Below, one piece after another: positions 35,658 to 42,857 of a DNA stretch of 64,000 nucleotides (positions are counted from its first letter, which is position 1; every line of letters begins with the position of its first letter). Location of the stretch: assembly GCA_040756515.1 (NCBI GenBank), contig JBFLYW010000006.1, positions 82,050-146,049 of the forward strand, in the 5' to 3' direction. A program made the position numbers and the translations under genes. A model generated the notes under the pieces. It searched no databases. It was not told the origin of the DNA and was given only the letters and a program-made list of their open reading frames with translations. Source of the DNA: DSXH01 sp020724325 (GTDB lineage: Bacteria > Bacteroidota > Ignavibacteria > Ignavibacteriales > Melioribacteraceae).

Positions 35658-36223
35658 CAGATTCTTTTTTGAGCGATTAGGTTTAAGAATTCCGATCTAG
35701 TTCTTGCATCGGATTTGAAAATACCGTGCATAGCACTTGTGGTAGTAATTGAATTTTGCTTTTGTACTCCGCGCATCATCATACACATATGATAACCTTC
35801 GGCAACAACTCCTACTCCTATTGGGTTAAGATATTCTTCAATTGTATCTGCAATTTGCTGTGTCATTCGTTCCTGAACTTGTAATCTTCTGGCAAATACA
35901 TCAACTATGCGCGGGATTTTGCTAAGCCCAATTATCTTACCTCCGGGTATATAAGCAATATGAATTTTACCGTAAAAAGGGAGCATGTGGTGCTCGCACA
36001 TGCTATAAAAATCAACATCTTTAACAATAACCATTTCATCATATTTTTCTTCAAATACTGCGCCGTTAAGTACATCCTGAATTTTTTTGTTGTATCCCTG
36101 GGTCATAAATTCGTACGCCTTGGCAACTCTGCGTGGAGTTTTAATTAATCCATTACGATTAATATTCTCACCAATTTCTTCCAGAATAGTCCTAATACTT
36201 TTCTCGATTACATCTAATTTCAA
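35657..36223 (-). CDS. folE: GTP cyclohydrolase I
   Basis: 188 residues with the complete type I active site: zinc ligands Cys76 and His79 (SMCEHHMLPF) and Cys147 (GYHMCMMMRG), plus GKIIGLSKIPRIVD and QERMTQQIA. It converts GTP to 7,8-dihydroneopterin triphosphate in the cytoplasm. The TTG start is supported by GGGA upstream and by the family N-terminus; the next ATG would be inside the fold. It lies between PTPS (2-nt gap) and the SDR (1-nt overlap). This linkage suggests use in biopterin synthesis, although the product is also the folate precursor. Confidence 0.95.
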   Translation of the reverse strand: MKLDVIEKSIRTILEEIGENINRNGLIKTPRRVAKAYEFMTQGYNKKIQDVLNGAVFEEKYDEMVIVKDVDFYSMCEHHMLPFYGKIHIAYIPGGKIIGLSKIPRIVDVFARRLQVQERMTQQIADTIEEYLNPIGVGVVAEGYHMCMMMRGVQKQNSITTTSAMHGIFKSDARTRSEFLNLIAQKRI

Positions 36224-36225
36224 AG

Positions 36226-36636
36226 TTATTCCCTTCCTCTATATTCTACATAGTTATTTTCGGTCTCATAAAGCTTTACAGAATAGAGTTCGCATGATGG
36301 AATTTTATTTTCAAGCTGTTTCCAAATACCAATAGCGATATTCTCTGCAGTAGGATTTACTCCATGCATAAAATCTACATCCACGTTCAGATTTTTGTGA
36401 TCTACTTTATCAATCACGTTTTCACGGATTATTTTCTTAAGTATTTTAAGGTCTATAACGTAGCCGGTTTCCGGATCGATTTTGCCCCGGACTACAACTT
36501 CCAACACATAATTATGACCATGACCGTTTGGATTGCTGCACTTGCCAAATATTTTCAGATTCTCATCATCATTAAATTTTTCATTATAAAGACGATGAGA
36601 GGCGCAGAAGACTTCTCTTCTTGTCAAATATAACAT
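36226..36636 (-). CDS. 6-pyruvoyl-tetrahydropterin synthase (eukaryote-like PTPS)
   Basis: 136 residues. Zinc ligands are His14 (CASHRL), His39 and His41. The catalytic cysteine is Cys33 in C-SNPNG-HGH, i.e. a C-x5-HGH spacing, as in animal PTPS (C-NNPNG-HGH). QueD, the queuosine enzyme, has C-x3-HGH. Other parts also read like animal PTPS: GKIDPETGYVIDL, VDHKNLNVDV and VKLYETENNYVEYRG. It should convert dihydroneopterin triphosphate to 6-pyruvoyl-tetrahydropterin. It sits 2 nt before folE and upstream of the SDR. No queC or queE lies nearby, which also argues against queuosine synthesis. Confidence 0.9.
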   Translation of the reverse strand: MLYLTRREVFCASHRLYNEKFNDDENLKIFGKCSNPNGHGHNYVLEVVVRGKIDPETGYVIDLKILKKIIRENVIDKVDHKNLNVDVDFMHGVNPTAENIAIGIWKQLENKIPSCELYSVKLYETENNYVEYRGRE

Positions 36637-36646
36637 TCTATCTGCT

Positions 36647-37108
36647 CTAATTTTCTCTAAATGCTTTTATAACTTCTTCTATATGTCCATTAACTTTTAC
36701 GTTTGGAAAGACTTTAATAATCTTTCCTTTCTCGTTTATTAAAAAAGTTGTCCTTGCTACTCCCATATATGTTCGTCCATACATATTTTTTTCTTTCCAC
36801 ACATTATATTTTTTAAGTACATCTTTTTTTTCATCGCTCAAAAGTATAAACGGGAGGTTATATTTTTGTACAAATTTTTTATGAGATTCAATTGAATCAG
36901 GACTAACACCTATAACGGTAATTTGTTTTTTCTTAAAATCCGGGAAGAAATCCCTGAAATCGCAAGCTTCTTTTGTACAGCGCGGAGTATCATCCTTAGG
37001 ATAAAAATATAGAACGACTTTTCTGCCTTCAAAATCCTTTAACGATACTCTTACTCCATTTGAATCCATTAATGAAAAAGAAGGAGCTGTATTTCCAGCT
37101 TCAGCCAT
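36647..37108 (-). CDS. bcp: Bcp-type peroxiredoxin
   Basis: 153 residues with a thioredoxin fold. The peroxidatic Cys44 and resolving Cys49 lie in TPRCTKEACDFRD, the two-cysteine helix arrangement of PrxQ/BCP, and YFYPKDDTP is diagnostic. It reduces peroxides, using thioredoxin as electron donor in the family. GGGGATTAA precedes the ATG. It ends 10 nt before the PTPS gene and may be co-transcribed with the pterin genes; a separate peroxiredoxin and dodecin lie just upstream, with a terminator between. Confidence 0.92.
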   Translation of the reverse strand: MAEAGNTAPSFSLMDSNGVRVSLKDFEGRKVVLYFYPKDDTPRCTKEACDFRDFFPDFKKKQITVIGVSPDSIESHKKFVQKYNLPFILLSDEKKDVLKKYNVWKEKNMYGRTYMGVARTTFLINEKGKIIKVFPNVKVNGHIEEVIKAFREN

Positions 37109-37167
37109 TTAATCCCCTTTCTTTATAAAAGATTTACAAACAACTCTTTTAAAATAGTTCCTAGAAA

Positions 37168-37197
37168 CAAAAAAGGACAGATTTAATTGCCTGTCCT
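37168..37197 (-). terminator. Intrinsic terminator after the second peroxiredoxin
   Basis: On the minus strand AGGACAG (37191-37197) and CTGTCCT (37174-37180) pair around a 10-nt loop and are followed by a T-run (TTTTTTG). It lies 10 nt beyond the stop of the peroxiredoxin at 37207-37689, so it separates that gene from the Bcp-pterin genes at least partly. Confidence 0.85.
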
Positions 37198-37206
37198 ATA
37201 AATTGC

Positions 37207-37689
37207 TTAAGAAAGTTTTTTAAGTGTTTCTTGTATGGCTGAGTAATTAGGTTCATTGCCGGCAACATCCAAAACTTCGGCATACTGAATCACACCGTTT
37301 TTATCAATTACGAATGCAGAGCGTTTAGAAACACCTTTGAGTGCAAACTTCTCTGGCAGCCAGGTATCATATATTGCGTCATAAGCTTTAGATACCTCCT
37401 TATTAAAGTCGCTTACAACAGGAAAATTAAAATGATGTTTATCATTCCATAGTTTCTGAGCAAACGGCATATCAACACTAACGGCTATAACCTGGGCATC
37501 CAAATTTTCATAATCTTTCATACTGTCGCGCGTGGAACATAATTCCTTTTCGCAGACAGAAGTACCAACAGCCGGAAAAAACAATAAAAGAACATTCTTT
37601 TTACCTTTATAGCTGCTTAAAGTAAAAGCTTCATTATCAAAGTTCTTTAATGTGAAATCTGGTGCTGCATCACCTACTTTTAGCGGCAT
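37207..37689 (-). CDS. Peroxiredoxin (AhpE/Tpx-like redoxin)
   Basis: 160 residues. The peroxidatic site follows P-x3-T-x2-C as PAVGTSVC (Cys46), with a second cysteine at 51 (KELC). The N-terminus MPLKVGDAAPDFTLKNFD is standard for the AhpC/TSA-redoxin family. The GGAGG ribosome binding site is strong. It lies 18 nt after a dodecin gene and ends at an intrinsic terminator. The function is peroxide reduction; the reductant is not evident from sequence. Confidence 0.9.
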   Translation of the reverse strand: MPLKVGDAAPDFTLKNFDNEAFTLSSYKGKKNVLLLFFPAVGTSVCEKELCSTRDSMKDYENLDAQVIAVSVDMPFAQKLWNDKHHFNFPVVSDFNKEVSKAYDAIYDTWLPEKFALKGVSKRSAFVIDKNGVIQYAEVLDVAGNEPNYSAIQETLKKLS

Positions 37690-37707
37690 TTTCTATTCCT
37701 CCTTTTT

Positions 37708-37911
37708 TTATTCAGTTAATTTTATTCCAATTTTTACTGCAACCTGGAATTCAATTTTTCCATCGTTTGTAATTCTTCCTCTTTGTTCAACAACGTTGAA
37801 CCAGCTAACTTTTTTTTCTGAATTAGCTTCGTTAACTACAGATTTAACTGCATCTGAAATACTTTCGTTTGAAACACCAACTCTTTCAATTATTTCGAAT
37901 GTTTTAGACAT
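37708..37911 (-). CDS. Dodecin family flavin-binding protein
   Basis: A 67-residue protein that matches dodecin throughout: KTFEIIERVGVSNESISDAV at the start, the flavin-stacking Trp37 in SWFNVVEQRGRI, and a C-terminal FQVAVKIGIKL strand. Dodecins form hollow dodecamers that store flavins. GAGGGTAAT precedes the ATG. It is the first gene of the run dodecin, peroxiredoxin, then (past a terminator) Bcp, PTPS, folE and SDR, and it diverges from an Rrf2-type regulator across 227 nt. Confidence 0.92.
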   Translation of the reverse strand: MSKTFEIIERVGVSNESISDAVKSVVNEANSEKKVSWFNVVEQRGRITNDGKIEFQVAVKIGIKLTE

Positions 37912-38026
37912 ATTACCCTCAGTTTGTTGGTAGAATTATTGAATAGCCATTTTTGGGGTTATAATTTAATACAATTATTCATCTAATTTACAATAACACA
38001 AAAGTAGAACCTCTAATTCAAAAAGT

Positions 38027-38080
38027 TGAAAAAATTGTTCAAAATAATTTATTGACAAAGAAGGGCTATTTACTTAATTT
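38027..38080 (+). promoter_or_regulatory. Candidate promoter and palindrome for the Rrf2 gene
   Basis: TTGACA at 38052-38057 and TAATTT at 38075-38080 are separated by exactly 17 bp, a sigma-70-like arrangement, about 58 nt before the Rrf2 start. Just upstream an inverted repeat TTGAA-N7-TTCAA (38027-38043) could bind a dimeric regulator such as Rrf2 itself. Bacteroidota often use other promoter sequences, so this is tentative. Confidence 0.4.
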
Positions 38081-38138
38081 TAATTAGGATATCTTTCTCT
38101 CAAAATATACATTAATTTTATTCATAAAAAGGTCAATT

Positions 38139-38567
38139 ATGATTTACACAAAAACCGGCGAATACGCAATAAGAGCAATACTTTTTCTTGCTCGCCAATC
38201 AAAAGACAGTCTAATAATGTCTTCCCAAATAGCAAAAAGTGAAGATATACCAGCTCACTATCTTGCAAAAATATTACAAAGGATGGCTAAATATGGCTAC
38301 GTTGATTCTTTTAAGGGGAGAGGTGGTGGTTTTAAGATAACCGATTTGGCAAAGAAAAGTTCTATTCTGGAAATTGTTGAAAGAGTTGAAGGCCCTGTTA
38401 TTAATCTGAAATGTGTTACAGGACTTAAAGAATGTTCAGAAGAAAATCCATGTCCGCTTCATGACGAATGGGCTGACTTACGGAACAGAATTTATAACCT
38501 TATCTCCAGTAAATCTGTGCAGGAAGTTGCAGAAAAGTATTCCGAAACTTTAAGAAAACACAAATAA
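38139..38567 (+). CDS. Rrf2-family transcriptional regulator with three cysteines
   Basis: 142 residues: N-terminal winged helix (MIYTKTGEYAIRAILFLA ... HYLAKILQRM), wing GRGGGF, and Cys92, Cys99 and Cys105 in KC-x6-C-x5-C. This is close to the IscR cluster-binding cysteine spacing, so an Fe-S cluster and redox or iron sensing are plausible. It diverges from the dodecin/peroxiredoxin genes, whose products suit an oxidative-stress regulon; control of those genes and of itself is an inference from position. Confidence 0.9.
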   Translation: MIYTKTGEYAIRAILFLARQSKDSLIMSSQIAKSEDIPAHYLAKILQRMAKYGYVDSFKGRGGGFKITDLAKKSSILEIVERVEGPVINLKCVTGLKECSEENPCPLHDEWADLRNRIYNLISSKSVQEVAEKYSETLRKHK

Positions 38568-38578
38568 CATTTCTATTT

Positions 38579-38608
38579 GGACGGGGATTAACATTTGTAA
38601 TCCCCTCC
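38579..38608. terminator. Hairpin between convergent genes
   Basis: GGGGATTA (38583-38590) and TAATCCCC (38598-38605) form a perfect 8-bp stem with a 7-nt loop, extendable by GGA/TCC around a bulged C. It lies between the Rrf2 stop and the stop of the convergent unknown gene. There is no U-tract on either side, so it may stop RNA polymerase poorly or mainly protect the 3' ends. Confidence 0.55.
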
Positions 38609-38613
38609 TCGGT

Positions 38614-39039
38614 CTATTTCCTTTTCAAATCGTTAAAGTACAATTTCAGAAATCCTAGATCGGAACAGAGTTTATTAAGATTTGATAAACTTGAATGTGA
38701 TGTTTGTAAATACTTTTCTGTAAAAATCTGCTTAATAAACTCCGGTGAAGAGGAGAGAATTAATTGAATCAAGGAAGAAATTTTTTGAATTGACTCTGCA
38801 AACTCTTTCTGGATTTGAGTAAAATATTGATCGTCAATTTTATTACCGCGGTTCTGTACGATTTTAAGCAAGCCCTGTGAATATTTCGTCTGGAAAGAGA
38901 GATCTTCTAATACATCAATTCTTTTATTTTGGATCGAAAGGTCAATCAATCTGCCAAGGTCCTCACGAAAATTTAATTTCCCTTTAGCAAGCTGATCAAC
39001 TGCAGATAATATAAATTGTGCGTCTCTACTAAATTCCAT
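38614..39039 (-). CDS. Unknown helical protein, 141 aa
   Basis: Function not recognised. The chain is predicted from composition to be all-helical and soluble, with no signal peptide, no membrane segment and one cysteine. A central SLIQLILSSSPEFIKQIF stretch is amphipathic. Its ATG overlaps the stop of the methyltransferase gene by one base (TGATG), so it is translationally coupled to it and probably works with it or is simply co-regulated. The real-gene call rests on coupling and on even, coding-like composition. Confidence 0.65.
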   Translation of the reverse strand: MEFSRDAQFILSAVDQLAKGKLNFREDLGRLIDLSIQNKRIDVLEDLSFQTKYSQGLLKIVQNRGNKIDDQYFTQIQKEFAESIQKISSLIQLILSSSPEFIKQIFTEKYLQTSHSSLSNLNKLCSDLGFLKLYFNDLKRK

Positions 39040-39680
39040 CAGGTTCTAATTCCTATTCCAATTCCATCACCTACAGGATAAATTGAAGTTACAAGCACAC
39101 TTTGATTAGTAAAAAGTTTATTAAACTCTCTAATATATTTTGTGGAATTCTTATATGCGGGAGGTACTTTGGAAGAAGCTGGATAACCGTGCCATAAAAG
39201 ATTATCCACAAAGAGTACACCATCTTTTTTAAGCATCATCAATGAATAATAAAAAATCTTTTCATAATCTTCTTTATCTGCATCAATAAAAATCAGGTCG
39301 TATTTCTTATCGAGCAGGGGCATTACTTCTTTTGCATTTCCCTCAATCAGGTTAATTTGATTTTGCAATCCGGCTCTCTTAATAAACTCGCTTGCAAGAG
39401 ATATGTTATCGAGACTTTTTTCAATCGTATCAACAATTCCTTTCTTTTTCAATCTACGTGCAATTCTTATTGATGAATAAGCAATTGCGGTTCCAATTTC
39501 GAGTACGCGTTTTGGTCTTATAAGAAGTAATATCTGATCGAGCAATTCTGCTGATTTCCAGTCGAGTAGAGGGATTTTCCTTTCTTCAGCGAATTTTTCC
39601 ATTTCCAAAATTAGTGAATCTGGCTCAGGTCTAAGCGAATGAAGATATTTTAATTGATGGGAGTTAATGATTTCTGACAT
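39039..39680 (-). CDS. Class I SAM-dependent O-methyltransferase (COMT-like)
   Basis: 213 residues from the ATG at 39680 (GGAAA upstream), the usual length for the bacterial catechol O-methyltransferase-like family. A GTG at 39740 would add 20 residues encoded by a short imperfect direct repeat (39683-39738) and was rejected. Motif I is VLEIGTAIAYSSI, and the acidic metal site is FIDADKEDY with VDNLLWHG after it. These enzymes methylate catechols or similar dihydroxy compounds using Mg2+. The substrate is unknown. The downstream 141-residue gene overlaps its stop. Confidence 0.88.
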   Translation of the reverse strand: MSEIINSHQLKYLHSLRPEPDSLILEMEKFAEERKIPLLDWKSAELLDQILLLIRPKRVLEIGTAIAYSSIRIARRLKKKGIVDTIEKSLDNISLASEFIKRAGLQNQINLIEGNAKEVMPLLDKKYDLIFIDADKEDYEKIFYYSLMMLKKDGVLFVDNLLWHGYPASSKVPPAYKNSTKYIREFNKLFTNQSVLVTSIYPVGDGIGIGIRT

Positions 39681-39739
39681 TTGTATTTCCAATTTACTAT
39701 TACGCCATTTGTCGTTATTTACTATAGTGCCATTTGACA

Positions 39740-41725
39740 CTATTTCATCAGGATCATCTTTTTTGTTAGTGTACCAGTTGGAGTTGTTAAACGATAAAAG
39801 TAAACCCCGGAAGATAGTGTAGAACGTAGAGTGTAGAACGTAGAACTGTACTTACCAGGTTGTTTGTATTCATCAACTAATGTTGTAACTTCTCTTCCTA
39901 AAATATCGTAAACTTTTAATTGAACATATCCGCTATTAGCCAGCTGATAACCGATAGTTGTACTCGGATTAAACGGATTTGGATAATTCTGCATTAGCGA
40001 AAACTGAAGCGGAACTTCTTCATCCGCTTTTATACTGGTTAAAACATTATCGATAGCCCAGCTTCCATATTTGAATCGATAGTTATTTACAGAAGGTTCT
40101 CTATATGTTACACCATCATTCCCTTGGTACGTAAAATAGAATTCAATAATCTTATCAGCTAACGATGATGGTACATTATAAGTATAAGAATAACTGTTCC
40201 GTTTTATCATATATGCTTGTTCAAAATTTTGATTTGATTCCCTTATAAAAATTCTTAATGTGCTTTCATTTACTCCGCCGTTAATAATAAAAGCTTTGTT
40301 AATAACCGGTTGACCATTAACAAAACTCATGTTGGGATATGCGGCTGCTCTCTTAGCAGAAATTAATCCATATCCTCTCTCATTGTTTGGCGAGTTTACA
40401 TTATCACCCGATTCAAGCATTATTTGTCTAATCTGTTTATTTGTTAAATGAGGGAAAGCAGATTTAAGCAATGCGGCTACGCCCGCTGCAATTGGAGCGG
40501 AATAAGATGTACCATTACCAGAGCTGTAAGAACCGGCTGCATTTCCATATACTACACTCGTTCCCTGTGCAACAATTTCTGGTTTAATCCTTCCATCCGA
40601 AGTTGGTCCTCTACTACTGAATGAGCTGACTACATTCAAACTAGTAACTGCACCTACTGCGATAATATCACGTGCATCAGCAGGGGACTGTATTCCGCTT
40701 ACACCATTTCCCCAATAATTAGAACCTTCATTACCAGCAGAAGTAAATGTAGAAACACCTCTTTCAAAAGCAAGATTAACAGCTCGTGCAACAATTGTGG
40801 ATTTACCATCCATTTGCTGAAAACTATAAGATGTTTGTCCATTATCAAACGTTGAATATCCAAGCGAACTGCTTGTAATATGAACTCCCAGGGATTCCAT
40901 CCATTCAAGAGCAGCAGCATAATTGTCTTCTTCAATATTTTTCTCAGATCTTACATCTTCAGTTTTAGCTAACAAAAATTTTGAACCGAAAGCCGGTCCA
41001 ATTAAATTACCGGGCGCATATCCTCCAATTATGGAAAAAACATTTGTACCGTGAGAATCTTGATTGCTTGCATCACCTGTTTCATTTGAGGTAGTATTAT
41101 CGCCCTGAATAAAGTCACGTTCTGTTAATACATTCCGCCCTTGCAACGAGGGTTGTGTTTTCCATCTGAATCCGGTATCCAGCAAACCAATAATTACATT
41201 TTCTCCAATTATTCCAAGATCGTGAACAACTGGAATATCCGATAAATTATTTTGAGTGAATGAAGCTCCATAATCTAACAAAAAATTTGTCTTGTATAAC
41301 TGAGCTTGAGGGATTAATGAACCTTCAACCGGTTCATTTTTCTTAAATGCTATTACCGGTTCAATACTTTTTACAAAAGGAAGGAATTGAATTTTGTTTT
41401 TCTGTTCATCATTCAAATAGCACGAAACGGCATTGAACCATTTTAATTTATGAACGATATTTATGCCAAACGATTCAACTGTATTTACATATTTTTCATT
41501 AACCGGAAAGTCTGCATCAGTTATGTAATTATCACCCATAACCTGTTTTCTTCTTTCAATACTTTCGGCAGTTAATAATTTCTCTGCTTCCAGATAAACC
41601 TTAGATGACTTATTCAGTTTTAGAGCATCGGCACCTTTATCCTTGAAATAAACCAGATACTTTGTTTGAGAAAATAAATTAACCGGGAGAAGCAGGATCA
41701 AAATTAGATTAAGAAGTAACTTCAT
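39740..41725 (-). CDS. Secreted subtilisin-family (S8) protease with T9SS sorting domain
   Basis: A signal peptide (ending VNLFSQ) and a pro-region (about 21-135) lead to the S8 catalytic domain with Asp183 (LLDTGF), His225 (DSHGTN), oxyanion Asn332 (AGNEG) and Ser407 (GTSYSAP). After a beta-rich segment (470-575) comes a C-terminal T9SS type A sorting domain starting NYPNPFNPSTTIGYQL and ending in the lysine-rich TLTKKMILMK. It should cross the outer membrane by T9SS and be processed by a PorU-type sortase such as the one encoded at 8.4-13.7 kb. Within the sorting domain a 14-bp unit is repeated (around 39817-39845), altering the sequence before LSSGVYFYRL. Confidence 0.92.
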   Translation of the reverse strand: MKLLLNLILILLLPVNLFSQTKYLVYFKDKGADALKLNKSSKVYLEAEKLLTAESIERRKQVMGDNYITDADFPVNEKYVNTVESFGINIVHKLKWFNAVSCYLNDEQKNKIQFLPFVKSIEPVIAFKKNEPVEGSLIPQAQLYKTNFLLDYGASFTQNNLSDIPVVHDLGIIGENVIIGLLDTGFRWKTQPSLQGRNVLTERDFIQGDNTTSNETGDASNQDSHGTNVFSIIGGYAPGNLIGPAFGSKFLLAKTEDVRSEKNIEEDNYAAALEWMESLGVHITSSSLGYSTFDNGQTSYSFQQMDGKSTIVARAVNLAFERGVSTFTSAGNEGSNYWGNGVSGIQSPADARDIIAVGAVTSLNVVSSFSSRGPTSDGRIKPEIVAQGTSVVYGNAAGSYSSGNGTSYSAPIAAGVAALLKSAFPHLTNKQIRQIMLESGDNVNSPNNERGYGLISAKRAAAYPNMSFVNGQPVINKAFIINGGVNESTLRIFIRESNQNFEQAYMIKRNSYSYTYNVPSSLADKIIEFYFTYQGNDGVTYREPSVNNYRFKYGSWAIDNVLTSIKADEEVPLQFSLMQNYPNPFNPSTTIGYQLANSGYVQLKVYDILGREVTTLVDEYKQPGKYSSTFYTLRSTLSSGVYFYRLTTPTGTLTKKMILMK

Positions 41726-41811
41726 TTCTTACCTTTCAAAAAAATAATGAACCGTCTAAAAACAAACTACTTTTTAGACCCATCTAAAATAATTAATGAT
41801 ATTTCTAAATC

Positions 41812-42723
41812 TCAATGGACTAATTTTGCAATTCTTCCGATACGGACAGAACCTAATAGATTAAAAAAATCTGAGAACGGGATAGCCGGATTCCATGACC
41901 AATAGATGAGGAAAGCCTGTCCAACAATTTTATCACGTGGAACAAATCCCCAGAATCTGCTATCGGCGCTGTCGTCGCGGTTATCTCCCATCATAAAATA
42001 ATAGTCTTTGGTAATTGTATAAGAATTGACCGGTTTTTTATCAATCAAAATCTGATTACCCTCAACAGTTACAACCCTGCGTCCGAACTCGCGGTCAATA
42101 ATAGTTCTCCACGCTTCCAAATTGCTTAAAGAGAGCGGAATTACATCACCTTTCTTTGGGACAACAATGGAACCATAGTTATCCTCGTTAAAGTTGGCTC
42201 CTTTAGGAAATATACGAGGATTAGCGACGCCAGGCGGCGATGTATAAGGATTAATATACTGAATATGAGACGGACGCCATGCTTCTTTACCGTTGATAAA
42301 CACTACTTTATCATAGATGGAAATCGTATCGCCGGGAATACCTATGCATCGTTTAACATAATTATCAATAGACATTGGAAATAATTCGTCGCGGTCGCCT
42401 GGATATTCGAATACAACTATATCATTACGTTCCGGTTCGCGAATTGCCGGCATCTGAAAATACGGAAGTACAATATTTGTGAAGGGAATTGTTCGAGGTG
42501 ATGTAGCACCGTATATAAATTTATTTACAAACAGAAAATCACCGATAAGAATTGTGTTTTCCATAGATCCAGTAGGAACACGTGATGTTTCTATTAGAAA
42601 CGTTTTAATTAAGAGTGCAGCAATGGCTGCAAAGAACAAGTTTTTTAAAAAGTCTAAAAATCGTCTTAATGGTGTTCTTTTAGCTTTCAATGGTTTTTCC
42701 TTCTTTTCAGATTTTGTCGTCAT
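41812..42723 (-). CDS. lepB: Signal peptidase I
   Basis: 303 residues. One N-terminal membrane segment (about 25-45) is followed by the S26 catalytic dyad Ser53 (PTGSMENTI) and Lys124 (VKRCIGIPGD), and by the GDNRDDSADSR box. The length is greater than minimal SPases because of an insertion between boxes D and E (about 150-215), common in Bacteroidota. It cleaves Sec and Tat signal peptides at the outer face of the inner membrane. It lies downstream of lepA, the classical lepA-lepB pairing, and before the secreted subtilase. Confidence 0.95.
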   Translation of the reverse strand: MTTKSEKKEKPLKAKRTPLRRFLDFLKNLFFAAIAALLIKTFLIETSRVPTGSMENTILIGDFLFVNKFIYGATSPRTIPFTNIVLPYFQMPAIREPERNDIVVFEYPGDRDELFPMSIDNYVKRCIGIPGDTISIYDKVVFINGKEAWRPSHIQYINPYTSPPGVANPRIFPKGANFNEDNYGSIVVPKKGDVIPLSLSNLEAWRTIIDREFGRRVVTVEGNQILIDKKPVNSYTITKDYYFMMGDNRDDSADSRFWGFVPRDKIVGQAFLIYWSWNPAIPFSDFFNLLGSVRIGRIAKLVH

Positions 42724-42770
42724 ACAATAATCCCTTAAAAAAATGGACTCAGAATTAACTGATAGAACAG

Positions 42771-42818
42771 ACTTGTCCGCCGTTTGCTGGCGGACCTGTC
42801 CGCCGTTTGCTGGCGGAT
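42771..42818. repeat. GC-rich palindromic repeat (family B), two units
   Basis: Two head-to-tail copies of a hairpin GTCCGCC-gtttgct-GGCGGA lie between lepA and lepB. The same sequence occurs inverted at 48.88-48.90 kb. It stands out from the AT-rich surroundings and could act as a terminator or mRNA-end stabiliser between the two genes. Confidence 0.8.
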
Positions 42819-42857
42819 TAAAATCGTTATAATCTGCCCGATCTTTGTAGTTTAATG

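Noticed and set aside
36226..36636. Assignment as QueD (queuosine synthesis)
   Set aside because: The cysteine-to-HGH spacing is five residues, as in biopterin PTPS, and no queC or queE lies nearby.
39681..39740. 20-residue N-terminal extension of the methyltransferase from a GTG
   Set aside because: The extension is encoded by a short direct repeat, and the internal ATG at 39680 has a ribosome binding site and gives the normal family length.
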